From: Schumannella soli
Lineage (GTDB): Bacteria; Actinomycetota; Actinomycetes; Actinomycetales; Microbacteriaceae
Length of the DNA stretch: 64,000 nt
Reading direction: 5' to 3'
NCBI RefSeq assembly: GCF_006517435.1
Contig: NZ_VHQG01000001.1
Coordinates: 1,150,563-1,214,562 of the forward strand
Shown: positions 1 to 8,869 of the stretch, piece by piece
Position numbering within the stretch: position 1 is the first letter of the stretch
Layout: each line of letters opens with the position of its first letter
Notes under the pieces: model-generated
What the model saw: the letters and a program-made list of their open reading frames with translations, nothing else
What the model was told of the DNA's origin: nothing
Database searches by the model: none
Position numbers and translations under genes: made by a program

Positions 1-825
1 CGCGGGCAGATTGAGGATCACCGGGCGCTCGGGGCGCGCATCCCACCGCTCGGTCACCGCGTCGCAGACCTCGAGCACGTAGCCGGGCTCGGTCAGGTTG
101 AACACCTCGGGCGAGAACTCGAATCGCACGTTCGGCAGGTCGCCGGCGGCGCGAAGCACGTCGTCGGCGGCGGCGAGGATGAGGGCCTTCAGCTCGGCAC
201 GATCCCGACCGAGCACGACGTCGCGCCAGGTCGGCGCGGTGGCGGTGTAGAGGTGGACGACGACCTCGTTGCGCAGCCCCCGGATCGACTCGACGGTGCG
301 CTCGATGAGGTCGCGCCGCGCGGCCGTGAAGACGACGATCGTGACGTGCTCGGGTGCGATCGGGGCGGGATCCGGGGTCGAGGTCGACCCGCCGCCGTTC
401 ACCGCGCGCTCTCCGCTCTCGGCGAGCAGTCGCACGAAGTCGAAGTCGGTCTGGGATGCGCTCGGGTACCCGACCTCGATCTCGGTGTAGCCGATGCGCA
501 CCATGAGCTCGAAGAGGGCGCGCTTGCGGGCGGGATCCATGGGTTCGGCGAGCGCCTGGTTGCCGTCGCGCAGATCGACCGGAACCCAGAGCGGCGCGAC
601 CGTCGTGTGCCGGTCGGGCCAGGTGCGCGGCGCGGCGCTCGCCGCGGCGAGCGGCACCTCGACGCGGTCGACGACGCTGCGGTAGCGGTGCGACGGCATG
701 CCCGAGGGGCGCTGGCGATTCCAGGCCGGGGCGGGACGCGCGGCGACGGGAGCTCCCGGCGCGGCGGAAGAAGCGGGTGCAGCGGCGGTGGGAGCCGCGG
801 AAGAGGCGGGTGCGGTGCTGGTCAT
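1..825 (-). CDS. leuA: 2-isopropylmalate synthase, 5' part (gene runs off the left edge)
   Basis: Translating the minus strand from the ATG at 825 gives about 275 residues without a stop. An Ala/Pro-rich start of about 35 residues is followed by MPSHRY, then [20 protein letters not shown], the N-terminus of the catalytic TIM barrel with its metal-binding RDGNQ. Next come [18 protein letters not shown] and [10 protein letters not shown], typical of the long actinobacterial LeuA. The enzyme condenses acetyl-CoA with 2-oxoisovalerate, the first committed step of leucine synthesis. The C-terminal barrel and the leucine-sensing domain lie outside the window. A leucine-rich leader peptide and exclusive hairpins precede it. 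Confidence 0.93.
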   Translation of the reverse strand, partial: MTSTAPASSAAPTAAAPASSAAPGAPVAARPAPAWNRQRPSGMPSHRYRSVVDRVEVPLAAASAAPRTWPDRHTTVAPLWVPVDLRDGNQALAEPMDPARKRALFELMVRIGYTEIEVGYPSASQTDFDFVRLLAESGERAVNGGGSTSTPDPAPIAPEHVTIVVFTAARRDLIERTVESIRGLRNEVVVHLYTATAPTWRDVVLGRDRAELKALILAAADDVLRAAGDLPNVRFEFSPEVFNLTEPGYVLEVCDAVTERWDARPERPVILNLPA

Positions 826-854
826 GTCGGTCGTGTCCTCGTTCGATAAGGGGT

Positions 855-891
855 GACCGGCGCGCTTCGGCTCCACGTCGGGGAGCCGGTC
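855..891 (-). promoter_or_regulatory. Mutually exclusive hairpins between leader peptide and leuA
   Basis: In the leuA transcript GACCGGC (891-885) can pair with GCCGGTC (861-855), a perfect 7-bp stem. The inner CGGCTCC (888-882) can instead pair with GGAGCCG (874-868), also 7 bp. The two stems share four bases, so they cannot form together, which is the design of an attenuator. No U-run follows, so the output may be Rho-dependent termination or control of translation. Confidence 0.55.
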
Positions 892-894
892 TGG

Positions 895-942
895 CTACAC
901 CCCGCCGTGGCAGAGAAAGAGAAGCGAGCGCGAGAGCAGCAT
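895..942 (-). CDS. Leucine-rich leader peptide for leuA attenuation
   Basis: A 15-codon ORF reads MLLSRSLLFLCHGGV and ends 69 nt before the leuA start. Five of its 15 residues are leucine, in two CTG/CTC/CTT clusters. A TAGCTT -10 box (949-954, minus strand) sits 6 nt before its ATG, so the leader mRNA is probably leaderless. Ribosome-mediated attenuation of leuA by leucine-rich leader peptides is described in Actinobacteria. Its place directly before mutually exclusive hairpins supports the same role here. Confidence 0.75.
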   Translation of the reverse strand: MLLSRSLLFLCHGGV

Positions 943-1023
943 GCGCCGAAGCTAGCACAACTCCTCAGACAAGTTGCACGCCCGGGCCGGGCCGCGAGGT
1001 CGGCTCTGGCTAGGCTCGCCCCT

Positions 1024-1758
1024 ATGCCTCCGACGTCCCGCGCGCGCGAGCCGCGCATCCCTCTCGCGGATCAGGCGGCATCCGCTCTGCTCGACCGCGT
1101 GCGGTCAGGGGAGTGGGAGCTCGGGCAGAAGCTGCCCGGAGAGACGACGCTCGCTCCCGAGCTCGGCGTCGGGCGCTCGACCGTTCGCGAGGCGATCCGC
1201 CAGCTCGCGGGGCGCGGCATCCTGATGACACGGCAGGGATCCGGCGTGTTCGTCGCCGCCGTCGAGCCGAGCGACGAACGGGATGCGGCCCTGCGTCGCG
1301 CCGACATCGCCGCGGTGATCGAGGGTCGCATCGCGATCGAGGCCGAGTCGGCCGCGCTCGCCGCGGAGCGTCGAACGGCGGCCGATCTGCGCGGCATCCG
1401 CTCGGCGCTCGCGGGTCGCGACGCGACCCGGCCCGAGGTCGTGCGGGCCGCCGCCCGTGATGCGCTTCCGATGCGCTCGGTGCTCGAGGCGCACGTGGAT
1501 GCCGACATCGTCTTCCACCGCGCGATCGTCGCGGCGGCGCACAACCCGGTGCTGAACCAGCTCTTCGACGCCTTCGTGCCGCGCAGTCGGCAGGCGATGG
1601 TCGACCTGCTGGTGCTGCGCGGCCCGGGCCGCTTCGGCGACGACGCCGATCACGACGTGCACGCCGTGATCGCGCAGGCCGTCGCCGACGGCGCCGCCAC
1701 GCGGGCCGCGACCCTCGTGCGCGCGCACCTGCTCGCCCTGCGCGACGCCCTCAGCTGA
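1024..1758 (+). CDS. GntR/FadR-family transcriptional regulator
   Basis: The 244-residue protein has an N-terminal GntR winged helix (GETTLAPELGVGRSTVREAI, about residues 40-60; GSGVFV wing near 75) and an all-helical FCD ligand domain (residues 95-240, with histidines such as FHRAIVAAAHNP that usually bind a metal and a carboxylate). The ATG at 1024 is preferred over upstream codons because it begins just before the HTH. It diverges from leuA with about 80 bp between the starts. The ligand is unknown. Confidence 0.88.
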   Translation: MPPTSRAREPRIPLADQAASALLDRVRSGEWELGQKLPGETTLAPELGVGRSTVREAIRQLAGRGILMTRQGSGVFVAAVEPSDERDAALRRADIAAVIEGRIAIEAESAALAAERRTAADLRGIRSALAGRDATRPEVVRAAARDALPMRSVLEAHVDADIVFHRAIVAAAHNPVLNQLFDAFVPRSRQAMVDLLVLRGPGRFGDDADHDVHAVIAQAVADGAATRAATLVRAHLLALRDALS

Positions 1759-1778
1759 CGCTGGCCCCGCCCCAGCAC

Positions 1779-1836
1779 CGATCGGTCGCAAACTGTCGCC
1801 TGGAGTGCGCATCAGGCGACAGTTTGCGACCGATCG
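1779..1836. repeat. Intergenic palindrome, copy 1 of 3
   Basis: Two perfect 24-nt arms (1779-1802 and 1813-1836) flank a 10-nt loop. The arm core is CGATCGGTCGCAAACTGTCG. Near-identical palindromes lie at 7578-7632 and 26957-27019. The element sits between a rightward and a leftward gene, so it may act as a bidirectional terminator, or belong to a REP-like family. Confidence 0.85.
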
Positions 1837-1909
1837 ATCACTGCGGATCGGGAGCAGAGGAGGGAGCGGTCAGCGAAGCCACGGGAGCCGCAGCCCAGCC
1901 CAGCCCAGC

Positions 1910-2347
1910 TCAGAACAGCGGGTGACCCGCGCCGACCTGGATGGTGGGGCCGAGCGCCGCGGCGCCGCGCAGCAGCGACTTCGGGCGGTAGCGGCGGGCC
2001 GTGACGGTGGAGGCGTCGGCGCCGGCCTCGGAGTATTCGGCGACGACCGCATCCACCCGCTTGCCGAGCACGGTGACGTAGCCGTCCCAGACGAGCACGG
2101 CGCGGTCGAAGCCGCCGGCGGTGGCGCGCAGGAAGTAGCGGGCGGCCGAGGCGCTCTGGCCGACGGTGGGGCTGTCGAAGCGGTGCACGGTGCGCTCGCC
2201 GGCGCGCTCGGTGATGACGAACGGGGCGATGCCGGCCTTGGCGGCGACGGCGGAGCCGGAGGCGGCGAGCGCCTCGCCGAGCCCCTGCTCGAGTGCGAAC
2301 TCGGAGAGCTCGAGCACGGAGACGGGGGCGGTCATGGTCACGCTCAC
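1910..2347 (-). CDS. Conserved hypothetical protein
   Basis: A 145-residue protein of about 15.5 kDa with no signal peptide or membrane segment. I see no known catalytic motif. Alternating strands and charged turns in the middle (HRFDSPTVGQS to VWDGYVTVLGKR) suggest a small alpha/beta domain, and the gene has high third-position GC. Starts at 2347 (GTG), 2341 (GTG) and 2335 (ATG) are all possible; a TAGCTT box just upstream favours a leaderless start at one of the GTG codons. The neighbours do not indicate a function. Confidence 0.6.
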   Translation of the reverse strand: MSVTMTAPVSVLELSEFALEQGLGEALAASGSAVAAKAGIAPFVITERAGERTVHRFDSPTVGQSASAARYFLRATAGGFDRAVLVWDGYVTVLGKRVDAVVAEYSEAGADASTVTARRYRPKSLLRGAAALGPTIQVGAGHPLF

Positions 2348-2558
2348 AAGCTACGGAGGACAGACCGCTGCGCCCAGTCCCCAGCTCGGGGTTCACCCTG
2401 ACGCGGGGTGGTCGTCGGGGTCTCGACAGAACGGGTATCCGCGAGGGTCTCTCGACTGCGATTCCGGGCGAGACGGCGTGCGGCGTCTCGCCCGAGCGGG
2501 AGCGGCGGATGCGGTGCCCCGGCCGGGGAGCGTCGGCCGCGATCGCTACTCTGGCCCC

Positions 2559-2948
2559 ATGGCGCAGGTCGTGGTCTCCGGTCACCGCGAGCAGATCGCC
2601 GCCCGCCGCGCGGCCCTCTCCGACGCGATCCACGGCGCCGTCATGGCGGCGCTCGACTACCCGGAAGAGAAGCGGTTCCATCGCTTCGTCGGGCTGGATG
2701 CCGGCGACTTCATCCACCCGGGGGACCGCGGCCTCGACTACACGATCATCGAGATCTCGCTGTTCGAGGGGCGTTCGGAGGCGGCGAAGCGGATGCTGAT
2801 CCGCGAGCTGTTCGCGCGCATCCGGGACGAGGTCGGCATCGACCCGCACAGCGTCGAGATCACGCTGACCGAGACGCCGAAGGTCAACTGGGGGATCCGC
2901 GGGCGTGTCGCCGACGAGCTCGAGCTCGGCTACCGCGTCGACGTCTGA
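2559..2948 (+). CDS. Tautomerase-family protein
   Basis: A 129-residue protein that fits the tautomerase_3-like family: small proteins with a beta-alpha-beta core that often trimerise. The stretch RSEAAKRMLIRELFARI followed by VGIDPHSVEITLTETPKVNWGIRG matches the family's C-terminal helix, strand and NWG loop. The N-terminal proline typical of 4-oxalocrotonate tautomerase is absent after the initiating Met (MAQVVV), as in several divergent members. The substrate is unknown. It stands alone with a short 5' region. Confidence 0.75.
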   Translation: MAQVVVSGHREQIAARRAALSDAIHGAVMAALDYPEEKRFHRFVGLDAGDFIHPGDRGLDYTIIEISLFEGRSEAAKRMLIRELFARIRDEVGIDPHSVEITLTETPKVNWGIRGRVADELELGYRVDV

Positions 2949-3039
2949 CCGGGCCCGGCGGCTCGGCCCGCACCCCCGGAACCCGCCCCGACGCCGATCC
3001 GAAACACCCTCGCAATACGCCCCTGCGTAGTGTCGGGTC

Positions 3040-4767
3040 ATGGGCGACCTGTTCGACGGCTACGGAGCCAGCACGGCCGGCGTCACCGGCACGCGACGAC
3101 GCGGGGGCAGCGGCGCCGTCGCCTTCGACGAGATGTTCGCTCCCGGTGGCGGCGCTCGCGAGGCCTACCGCGACATCCACGACGCGCTCGCGCGCATGAC
3201 GCAGGAGGAGCTGCGCGGACGCACGAGCGCCCTCGCCTCCTCCTACCTCGCGCAGGGCGTGACCTTCGACTTCGCCGGCGAGGAGCGGCCGTTCCCGCTG
3301 GATGCGGTGCCGCGCGTGATCGACCAGTCCGAGTGGGCGGGCGTCGAGGCCGGGGTGAAGCAGCGCGTCCGCGCGCTCGAGGCCTTCCTCGCCGACGTCT
3401 ACGGGGCGCAGGATGCGGTGCGCGACGGCGTCATCCCGGCTCGCCTGATCAGCTCGTCGAGTCACTTCCATCGCGAGGCGGCCGGGGTGGTGGCGGCGAA
3501 CGGCGTGCGCATCCAGGTCTCGGGCGTCGACCTCATCCGCGACGAGCAGGGCACCTGGCGGGTGCTCGAAGACAACGTGCGGGTGCCCTCGGGCGTCAGC
3601 TACGTGATCTCGAACCGGCGGGTGATGGCGCAGACGCTGCCCGAGCTGTTCGTGTCGATGCGGGTGCGGCCCGTGGGCGACTACCCGCAGAAGCTGCTGC
3701 ACGCGCTGCGGGCGGCGGCGCCGGAGGGCGTCGACGATCCGACGATCGTGGTGCTCACGCCGGGTGTCTTCAACTCGGCCTACTTCGAGCACACGCTGCT
3801 CGCGCGCCTGATGGGCGTCGAGCTCGTCGAGGGCCGCGACCTCTTCTGCTCGGGCGGGCGCGTGTTCATGCGCACGACCGCCGGGCCGACCCGCGTCGAC
3901 GTGATCTACCGGCGGGTGGATGACGAGTTCCTCGACCCGCTGCAGTTCCGCGCCGACTCGATGCTCGGCTCGCCCGGGCTCATGCTGGCGGCGCGCCTCG
4001 GCAACGTGACGATCGCGAACGCGGTCGGCAACGGCGTCGCCGACGACAAGCTCGTCTACACCTACATGCCCGACCTCATCCGCTACTACCTGGGCGAGGA
4101 TCCGAAGATCGAGAACGTGCAGACCTGGCGGCTCGAGGAGCCGGGCGCCCTCGAGGAGGTGCTCGACCGCCTCGACGAGCTGGTCGTGAAGCCGGTCGAC
4201 GGCTCCGGCGGCAAGGGACTCGTCGTCGGGCCGGACGCGAGCCGCGCCGAGCTCGACACCCTCGCGACGCGGCTGCGCGCCGATCCGCGCGGCTGGATCG
4301 CGCAGCCGGTCGTGCAGCTCTCGACCATCCCGACGCTCGTCGACGACGGGATGCGCCCGCGGCACGCCGACCTGCGCCCCTTCGCGGTCAACGACGGCTC
4401 GGATGTGTGGGTGCTGCCCGGCGGCCTCACCCGCGTCGCGCTGCCCGAGGGTCAGCTCGTGGTCAACAGCTCGCAGGGCGGCGGTTCGAAGGACACCTGG
4501 GTGGTGGGGCCGGATGCGGCCTGGCACCAGTCCGCGTCGGCCGACCCGCGCGATCGCGACGTGCAGGCCCTCGTCGCCGAGCAGGCGTCGGTCACGCAGG
4601 CGATCCCGGTGATCACGGCGGAGCTGGCCGCCGCGCACGGCGCGCAGCCGCTGCCCGATCACGTGGCCGAGCATCCGCACGACCAGAACCCCGAAGACGC
4701 GCCCCGCCGCGACCAGCAGCAGCAACAGCAGCAGGCCGCCGCCGCCGAGGAGGTGAGCGCATCATGA
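3040..4767 (+). CDS. Circularly permuted ATP-grasp protein (CP_ATPgrasp_2)
   Basis: A 575-residue protein of the DUF404/DUF407-type circularly permuted ATP-grasp family. Landmarks are the DEMFAPGG start motif near residue 30, EDNVRVPSGVSYVISNRR near 180, and the ATP-binding stretch VVKPVDGSGGKGLVVG near 385. A Gln/Ala-rich tail ends the protein. The gene overlaps the next one by ATGA. ATP-grasp, Alpha-E and transglutaminase genes form a widely conserved operon predicted to act on a peptide or amide substrate that is still unknown. Confidence 0.93.
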   Translation: MGDLFDGYGASTAGVTGTRRRGGSGAVAFDEMFAPGGGAREAYRDIHDALARMTQEELRGRTSALASSYLAQGVTFDFAGEERPFPLDAVPRVIDQSEWAGVEAGVKQRVRALEAFLADVYGAQDAVRDGVIPARLISSSSHFHREAAGVVAANGVRIQVSGVDLIRDEQGTWRVLEDNVRVPSGVSYVISNRRVMAQTLPELFVSMRVRPVGDYPQKLLHALRAAAPEGVDDPTIVVLTPGVFNSAYFEHTLLARLMGVELVEGRDLFCSGGRVFMRTTAGPTRVDVIYRRVDDEFLDPLQFRADSMLGSPGLMLAARLGNVTIANAVGNGVADDKLVYTYMPDLIRYYLGEDPKIENVQTWRLEEPGALEEVLDRLDELVVKPVDGSGGKGLVVGPDASRAELDTLATRLRADPRGWIAQPVVQLSTIPTLVDDGMRPRHADLRPFAVNDGSDVWVLPGGLTRVALPEGQLVVNSSQGGGSKDTWVVGPDAAWHQSASADPRDRDVQALVAEQASVTQAIPVITAELAAAHGAQPLPDHVAEHPHDQNPEDAPRRDQQQQQQQAAAAEEVSAS

Positions 4768-5696
4768 TGCTCTCCCGCATCGCCGAGAGCCTGTTCTGGA
4801 TCGGCCGCTACATCGAGCGCGCCGACGGCACCGCCCGCATCCTCGACGTGCACCTGCAGCTGCTGCTCGAGGACCCGTGGATCGAAGAGGACACCGCCTG
4901 CCGCTCGCTGCTCAGCGTCATGGGCGTCGCCGTCGACCCGGCGGTGCCGGTCACCCGCGGCGACGTGCTCTCGATCCTCGCCGTGGACCGCAGCCAGCCG
5001 GCCGCGATCGCCTACTCGCTGCAGGCCGCGCGCGAGAACGCCCGCCGTGCTCGCGAGGTCGTCTCGACCGAGCTGTGGGAGGTGCTGAACACGACCAGGG
5101 CGCGGATGCCGCGGCGCATCCCCGGCGACAAGGTGCACGAGTTCTTCGCCTGGGTGCGCGAGCGCAGCGCCCTCGCGGTCGGCATCGTCGAGACCGGCAC
5201 GAGCCGCGACGAGGCGTGGAGCGTGTTCACCCTGGGCCGCTCGATCGAGCGCGCCGACATGACCGCCCGGCTGCTGGCGACCCGCAGTCTGACCGAGGCG
5301 TCCGGCCCGTCGTGGACGACCATCCTGCGGTCCGTCGGCGCCTATGAGGCCTACCTGCGCACCTACCGCGGCGTGCCGAGCGCGCGCAACGCGGCCGAGT
5401 TCCTGCTGCTCGACCGGCTGTTCCCGCGCAGCATCCTGTTCTCGGTCAGCCGGGCCGAGCAGTGCCTGCGCGAGCTCGAGCCGGAGGTGCGCCGTGTCGG
5501 CGTGCCCGACTCGGCGCAGCGGCTGCTGGGGCAGATCCGCAGCGAGCTCGAGTTCCGGCCGATCAGCGACATCATCGCCGACCTGCCGCGGCACATGGAT
5601 GACGTGCAGTCGGCGACGAGCGCGGCGAGCGAGGCGGTGCGTCAGCGCTACTTCCCGACGAACGCGGCGCCGGTGTGGGTGGGAGAGAACACGTGA
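4764..5696 (+). CDS. Alpha-E domain protein
   Basis: A 310-residue, almost entirely helical protein beginning MMLSRIAESLFWIGRYIERAD, the hallmark of the Alpha-E (DUF403) family. A second internal repeat, FTLGRSIERADMTARLL, lies near residue 160. Its ATG overlaps the stop of the ATP-grasp gene (ATGA) and its stop overlaps the next start (GTGA), so the three genes are translationally coupled. The biochemical role of Alpha-E is not established; it is thought to partner the ATP-grasp enzyme. Confidence 0.93.
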   Translation: MMLSRIAESLFWIGRYIERADGTARILDVHLQLLLEDPWIEEDTACRSLLSVMGVAVDPAVPVTRGDVLSILAVDRSQPAAIAYSLQAARENARRAREVVSTELWEVLNTTRARMPRRIPGDKVHEFFAWVRERSALAVGIVETGTSRDEAWSVFTLGRSIERADMTARLLATRSLTEASGPSWTTILRSVGAYEAYLRTYRGVPSARNAAEFLLLDRLFPRSILFSVSRAEQCLRELEPEVRRVGVPDSAQRLLGQIRSELEFRPISDIIADLPRHMDDVQSATSAASEAVRQRYFPTNAAPVWVGENT

Positions 5697-6538
5697 AGCG
5701 ACACCGCATCCGGCATCAGACCGGCTTCCGCTACGCCGGCGAGGCGTCGGCGTCGTACAACGAGGCGCGTATGCTGCCCGCCGCGGGCGGCGACCAGCTC
5801 GTGCTGTCGTCGCACCTCGAGATCACGCCGCTCTCGTCGTCGAACACGTATACCGACTACTGGGGTTCGCGGGTCACGTCGTTCGAGGTGCTCGCGGCGC
5901 ATCGCGAGCTGACCCTGACGGCGACGAGCCTCGTCGAGGTGCGGCCGCGCGAGCACCCGCACCGCGACCTCGACTGGGATGAGCTCGCCGGCGCGGCCGA
6001 GTCGCGCATCGAGTACGTGGAGCAGCTGGGCCAGACCGACCGCACGCGTCCGCCGGCGGAGGTCGTCGCGCTGGCGCGGGGTCTGGCGGATGCCGCGTCG
6101 GCGCCCGGCGAGGCCGCCCTCGCGATCGCCCGGGCGATCGGCGAGCGCATCGAGTACGTGCCCGGAGTGACGGCGGTCACGACCACGGCCGAAGAGGCGT
6201 GGAGCGAGCAGAAGGGCGTCTGCCAGGACATCGCGCAGCTCGCGATCGGCGCCCTGCGCTCGGTCGGCATCCCCGCCCGCTACGTCAGCGGCTACCTGCA
6301 CCCGGTGCCCGACGCGCAGGTCGGCGAGACCGTCACGGGCGAGTCGCACGCCTGGGTCGAGTGGTGGTGCGGCGGATGGCGCGGCTTCGACCCGACGAAC
6401 CTGATCGACATCGGCGACCGGCACGTGACCGTCGCGCGCGGCCGCGACTACGGGGACGTGCCGCCGCTGCGCGGCGTGTTCGCCGGACCCTCGTCGAGCG
6501 CGATGTTCGTAACGGTCGAGATCACGCGGGAGGCGTGA
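5693..6538 (+). CDS. Transglutaminase-like cysteine protease family protein
   Basis: A 281-residue protein with the bacterial transglutaminase N-terminal beta domain (residues 1-85) and core. The catalytic Cys is in QKGVCQDIAQLAIGALRS, the His in GESHAWVEWWCGG and the Asp in FDPTN, in the expected order. The GTG start at 5693 overlaps the Alpha-E stop and is preferred over an upstream in-frame codon. It probably hydrolyses or transfers amide bonds on the product of the two coupled genes. Confidence 0.93.
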   Translation: MKRHRIRHQTGFRYAGEASASYNEARMLPAAGGDQLVLSSHLEITPLSSSNTYTDYWGSRVTSFEVLAAHRELTLTATSLVEVRPREHPHRDLDWDELAGAAESRIEYVEQLGQTDRTRPPAEVVALARGLADAASAPGEAALAIARAIGERIEYVPGVTAVTTTAEEAWSEQKGVCQDIAQLAIGALRSVGIPARYVSGYLHPVPDAQVGETVTGESHAWVEWWCGGWRGFDPTNLIDIGDRHVTVARGRDYGDVPPLRGVFAGPSSSAMFVTVEITREA

Positions 6539-6927
6539 TGCTGCTCTCCTGGCGAGCACCGGTCGACGACGCGGAGCTGTCGCGGCTCCACGCGGAGGCT
6601 TTCGCGCATCCCGCCGGGGTCGAGCCGTGGGCCGACCGCCTCGACCGGCATTCGATCGGCTGGGCGACGGCTCGGCAGAACGGGGCGCTCGTCGGCTTCG
6701 TCAACGTCGTCGGTGACGGGGGAGCGCACGCCTTCCTCGTCGACACGGTCGTCGCGCCGGCGCTGCAGGGCGGCGGCATCGGCCGCCAGCTCGTCGCGCT
6801 CGCCGTCGCCGAGACCCGCGCGACCGGGGCGGCCTGGCTGCACGTCGACTACGAGCCGCACCTCGAGGGCTTCTACCGCCAGGCCGGGTTCGGCCCCACC
6901 CACGCGGGCCTGATCGCCCTCACCTGA
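6538..6927 (+). CDS. GNAT-family N-acetyltransferase
   Basis: A 129-residue single GNAT domain. The acetyl-CoA pyrophosphate loop is ALQGGGIGRQLVALAVAE (about residues 77-95), preceded by the strand FLVDTVV. The C-terminal YEPHLEGFYRQAGFGPT is the usual substrate and fold-closing segment. Its ATG overlaps the transglutaminase stop (TGATG), making it the fourth gene of the operon. The substrate is unknown. Confidence 0.88.
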   Translation: MLLSWRAPVDDAELSRLHAEAFAHPAGVEPWADRLDRHSIGWATARQNGALVGFVNVVGDGGAHAFLVDTVVAPALQGGGIGRQLVALAVAETRATGAAWLHVDYEPHLEGFYRQAGFGPTHAGLIALT

Positions 6928-7073
6928 CCGGGTTCTGCGGGATCGCGCGGCGATCCTGGCTTCGCCGCGCCATATCGTGCGGCGCGGCCGAGATCGTGCG
7001 GCGCTCTGCCCGCGCTGGCTCGGGGAGTGACGCCGGGGCTGACAGCCGCGCATCCGGCCGTCAGGATGGCCGC

Positions 7074-7481
7074 ATGAGCCGCAGCATCTTCGTCAACCTT
7101 CCCGTGCGCGACCTGCCCGCCTCGACGGCCTTCTTCGAGAAGCTCGGCTTCGAGAAGAACCCGCAGTTCAGCGACGAGAACGCCAGCAGCATCGTCTTCG
7201 GCGAGAACGTCTTCGCCATGCTGCTGACGCACGACTACTTCGCGACCTTCTCGGCGAAGCCGATCGCGGATGCGCGTGCCGAGACCGCCGCGACCCTCGC
7301 CCTCTCGGCCGACAGCCGCGAGGAGGTCGACCGCATCGCCGACGCCGCCCTCGCGCAGGGCGTGGCCGAGCCCAAGGAAGCGCAGGACCACGGCTTCATG
7401 TACGGCCGCAGCTTCAACGACCTCGACGGCCACCACTGGGAGGTCGTCTGGATGGACCCGGCAGCCCTCGAGCAGTCCTGA
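7074..7481 (+). CDS. VOC (glyoxalase/bleomycin resistance)-family protein
   Basis: A 135-residue protein beginning SIFVNLPVRDLPASTAFFEKLGF, the signature of a single-chain VOC protein with two beta-alpha-beta-beta-beta modules. The last module, SFNDLDGHHWEVVWMDP, carries the usual metal-site Glu after WE. Members of this subgroup are often annotated as glyoxalase-like or extradiol-dioxygenase-like without a proven substrate. The preceding 146 bases hold no other feature I can support. Confidence 0.87.
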   Translation: MSRSIFVNLPVRDLPASTAFFEKLGFEKNPQFSDENASSIVFGENVFAMLLTHDYFATFSAKPIADARAETAATLALSADSREEVDRIADAALAQGVAEPKEAQDHGFMYGRSFNDLDGHHWEVVWMDPAALEQS

Positions 7482-7577
7482 CGGTCCGCCGATCGGCATC
7501 CCGGCCGGCTGCTCACCTCGGGATGCCCACCTCGGACGGGTCGCCCCCCTCGAACCGACGACCCGTCTCCACGAGGT

Positions 7578-7632
7578 GATCGGTCGCTAACTGTCGCCAA
7601 ACCTCGCGGTTGGCGACAGTTGGCGACCGATC
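7578..7632. repeat. Intergenic palindrome, copy 2 of 3
   Basis: Arms of 23 nt (7578-7600 and 7610-7632) differ at a single position, which keeps a G-U pair, around a 9-nt loop. The core GATCGGTCGCTAACTGTCGC matches copies 1 and 3. It lies between the rightward VOC gene and the leftward aldo/keto reductase, again a convergent position. Confidence 0.85.
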
Positions 7633-7668
7633 GATGACTCCCGAGCGCCGAGAACGGCGCGGGCGGGA

Positions 7669-8622
7669 TCAGCTCGCGGCGGGCACCTTCGCCGAGACGG
7701 CGTCGAGGCGCGCGACCTCGTCGGCGCTGAGGTCGAGGGACGCCGACGCGAGCAGTGCGGGCAGCTGCTCGACCACGCGGGCCGAGGCGATCGGCGCCGT
7801 GATCTCGGGCTTGGCGCGCAGCCAGGCGAGCGCGACGGTGGCGAGCTCGGCGCCGTGGTCGGCGGCGATCGCGGCGACCTCGTCGACGACGGCGAGTCCG
7901 GCGTCCGAGAAGTAACCGGCGACCTGGCCCTCGCGCTGCTGGCCGGCGAAGTCGTCCTTCGAGCGGTACTTGCCGGTGAGGAACCCGGCGGCGAGCGACC
8001 AGTAGGGCGTCACGCCGAGGTCGGCCTCGCGGGCGACCGGGGCGAGCTGCGACTCGTAGGGCTCGCGGGTCACGAGGTTGTAGTGCGGCTGCAGCGCGAC
8101 GGGCGCGGCGAGGCCGTTCTCCTGCGCGATGCGCACCCACTCGCGCACGCGGTCGGCGCTGTAGTTCGACACCGCGGTGTAGCGCACCAGGCCCTCGCTG
8201 ACGAGCTGGTCGAAGGCGCGCACGGTCTCCTCGAGCGGCGTCGACTCGTCGTCGTAGTGCGCCCAGTAGAGGTCGATCACGTCGGTGCCGAGGCGCTGCA
8301 GCGAGGCGCGTGCGGCGGCGGCCACGTTGGCGGACGAGAGCCCGCGGAACTCGGGATGCTGCGACACCTTGGTGCCGATCACGACGTCGTCGCGGCGTCC
8401 GCGCTTCGCGAGCCAGGTGCCGATGATCGTCTCCGACTCGCCGCCCGAGTTGCCGTCACCCCAGGCCGAGTAGACGTCGGCCGTGTCGATGAAGTTCCCG
8501 CCGCCGGCGACGTAGGCGTCGAGCACGTCGTGCGAGGTGCTCTCGTCGGCCGTCCAGCCGAACACGTTGCCGCCGAGGGCGAGGGGGAAGACGTCGAGGT
8601 CGCTGCTGCCGAGACGGGTCAT
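7669..8622 (-). CDS. Aldo/keto reductase
   Basis: A 317-residue NAD(P)H-dependent AKR barrel. The tetrad is visible: D and Y in FIDTADVYSAWG, K in VVIGTKVS, H in YWAHYDDES. The C-terminal IASARVVEQLPALLAS is the cofactor-binding loop. The ATG at 8622 has a good AAAGGA site 9-10 nt upstream; the long in-frame upstream extension is Arg-rich and not coding-like. This subgroup (YajO/Tas-like) reduces small aldehydes and ketones; the true substrate is unknown. Confidence 0.93.
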   Translation of the reverse strand: MTRLGSSDLDVFPLALGGNVFGWTADESTSHDVLDAYVAGGGNFIDTADVYSAWGDGNSGGESETIIGTWLAKRGRRDDVVIGTKVSQHPEFRGLSSANVAAAARASLQRLGTDVIDLYWAHYDDESTPLEETVRAFDQLVSEGLVRYTAVSNYSADRVREWVRIAQENGLAAPVALQPHYNLVTREPYESQLAPVAREADLGVTPYWSLAAGFLTGKYRSKDDFAGQQREGQVAGYFSDAGLAVVDEVAAIAADHGAELATVALAWLRAKPEITAPIASARVVEQLPALLASASLDLSADEVARLDAVSAKVPAAS

Positions 8623-8869
8623 GGATGCGGTCCTTTCGAAGACGCTGGTCAGGCGGATGCGGCACCCGCGCGGCGCGCATCCCATCGCCTCGAGCTTGCT
8701 CGCCTCGGCCGCCGTCGCGCTGGCCGCGACCGCCGCATTGCGCGAGATGACAGCGATCACCCAGCAGTAACGGGGCCGAGCGCGGGTCCGTGTTCCGAGC
8801 GCGCGGTGTCGTCGCCCCGCGCTCGGCACGGAACCCCGCGCTCGGCGCCGGTCGGGCCGGGCGGGCCGA

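Noticed and set aside
2884-4725. 613-codon open frame on the minus strand opposite the ATP-grasp gene
   Set aside because: Shadow of a high-GC gene; the plus strand has clear family motifs and coupled starts.
8657-8770. 37-codon plus-strand ORF with a hydrophobic middle (SSLLASAAVALAATAAL)
   Set aside because: No ribosome site or -10 box, and it lies in the 5' region of the opposite-strand aldo/keto reductase.
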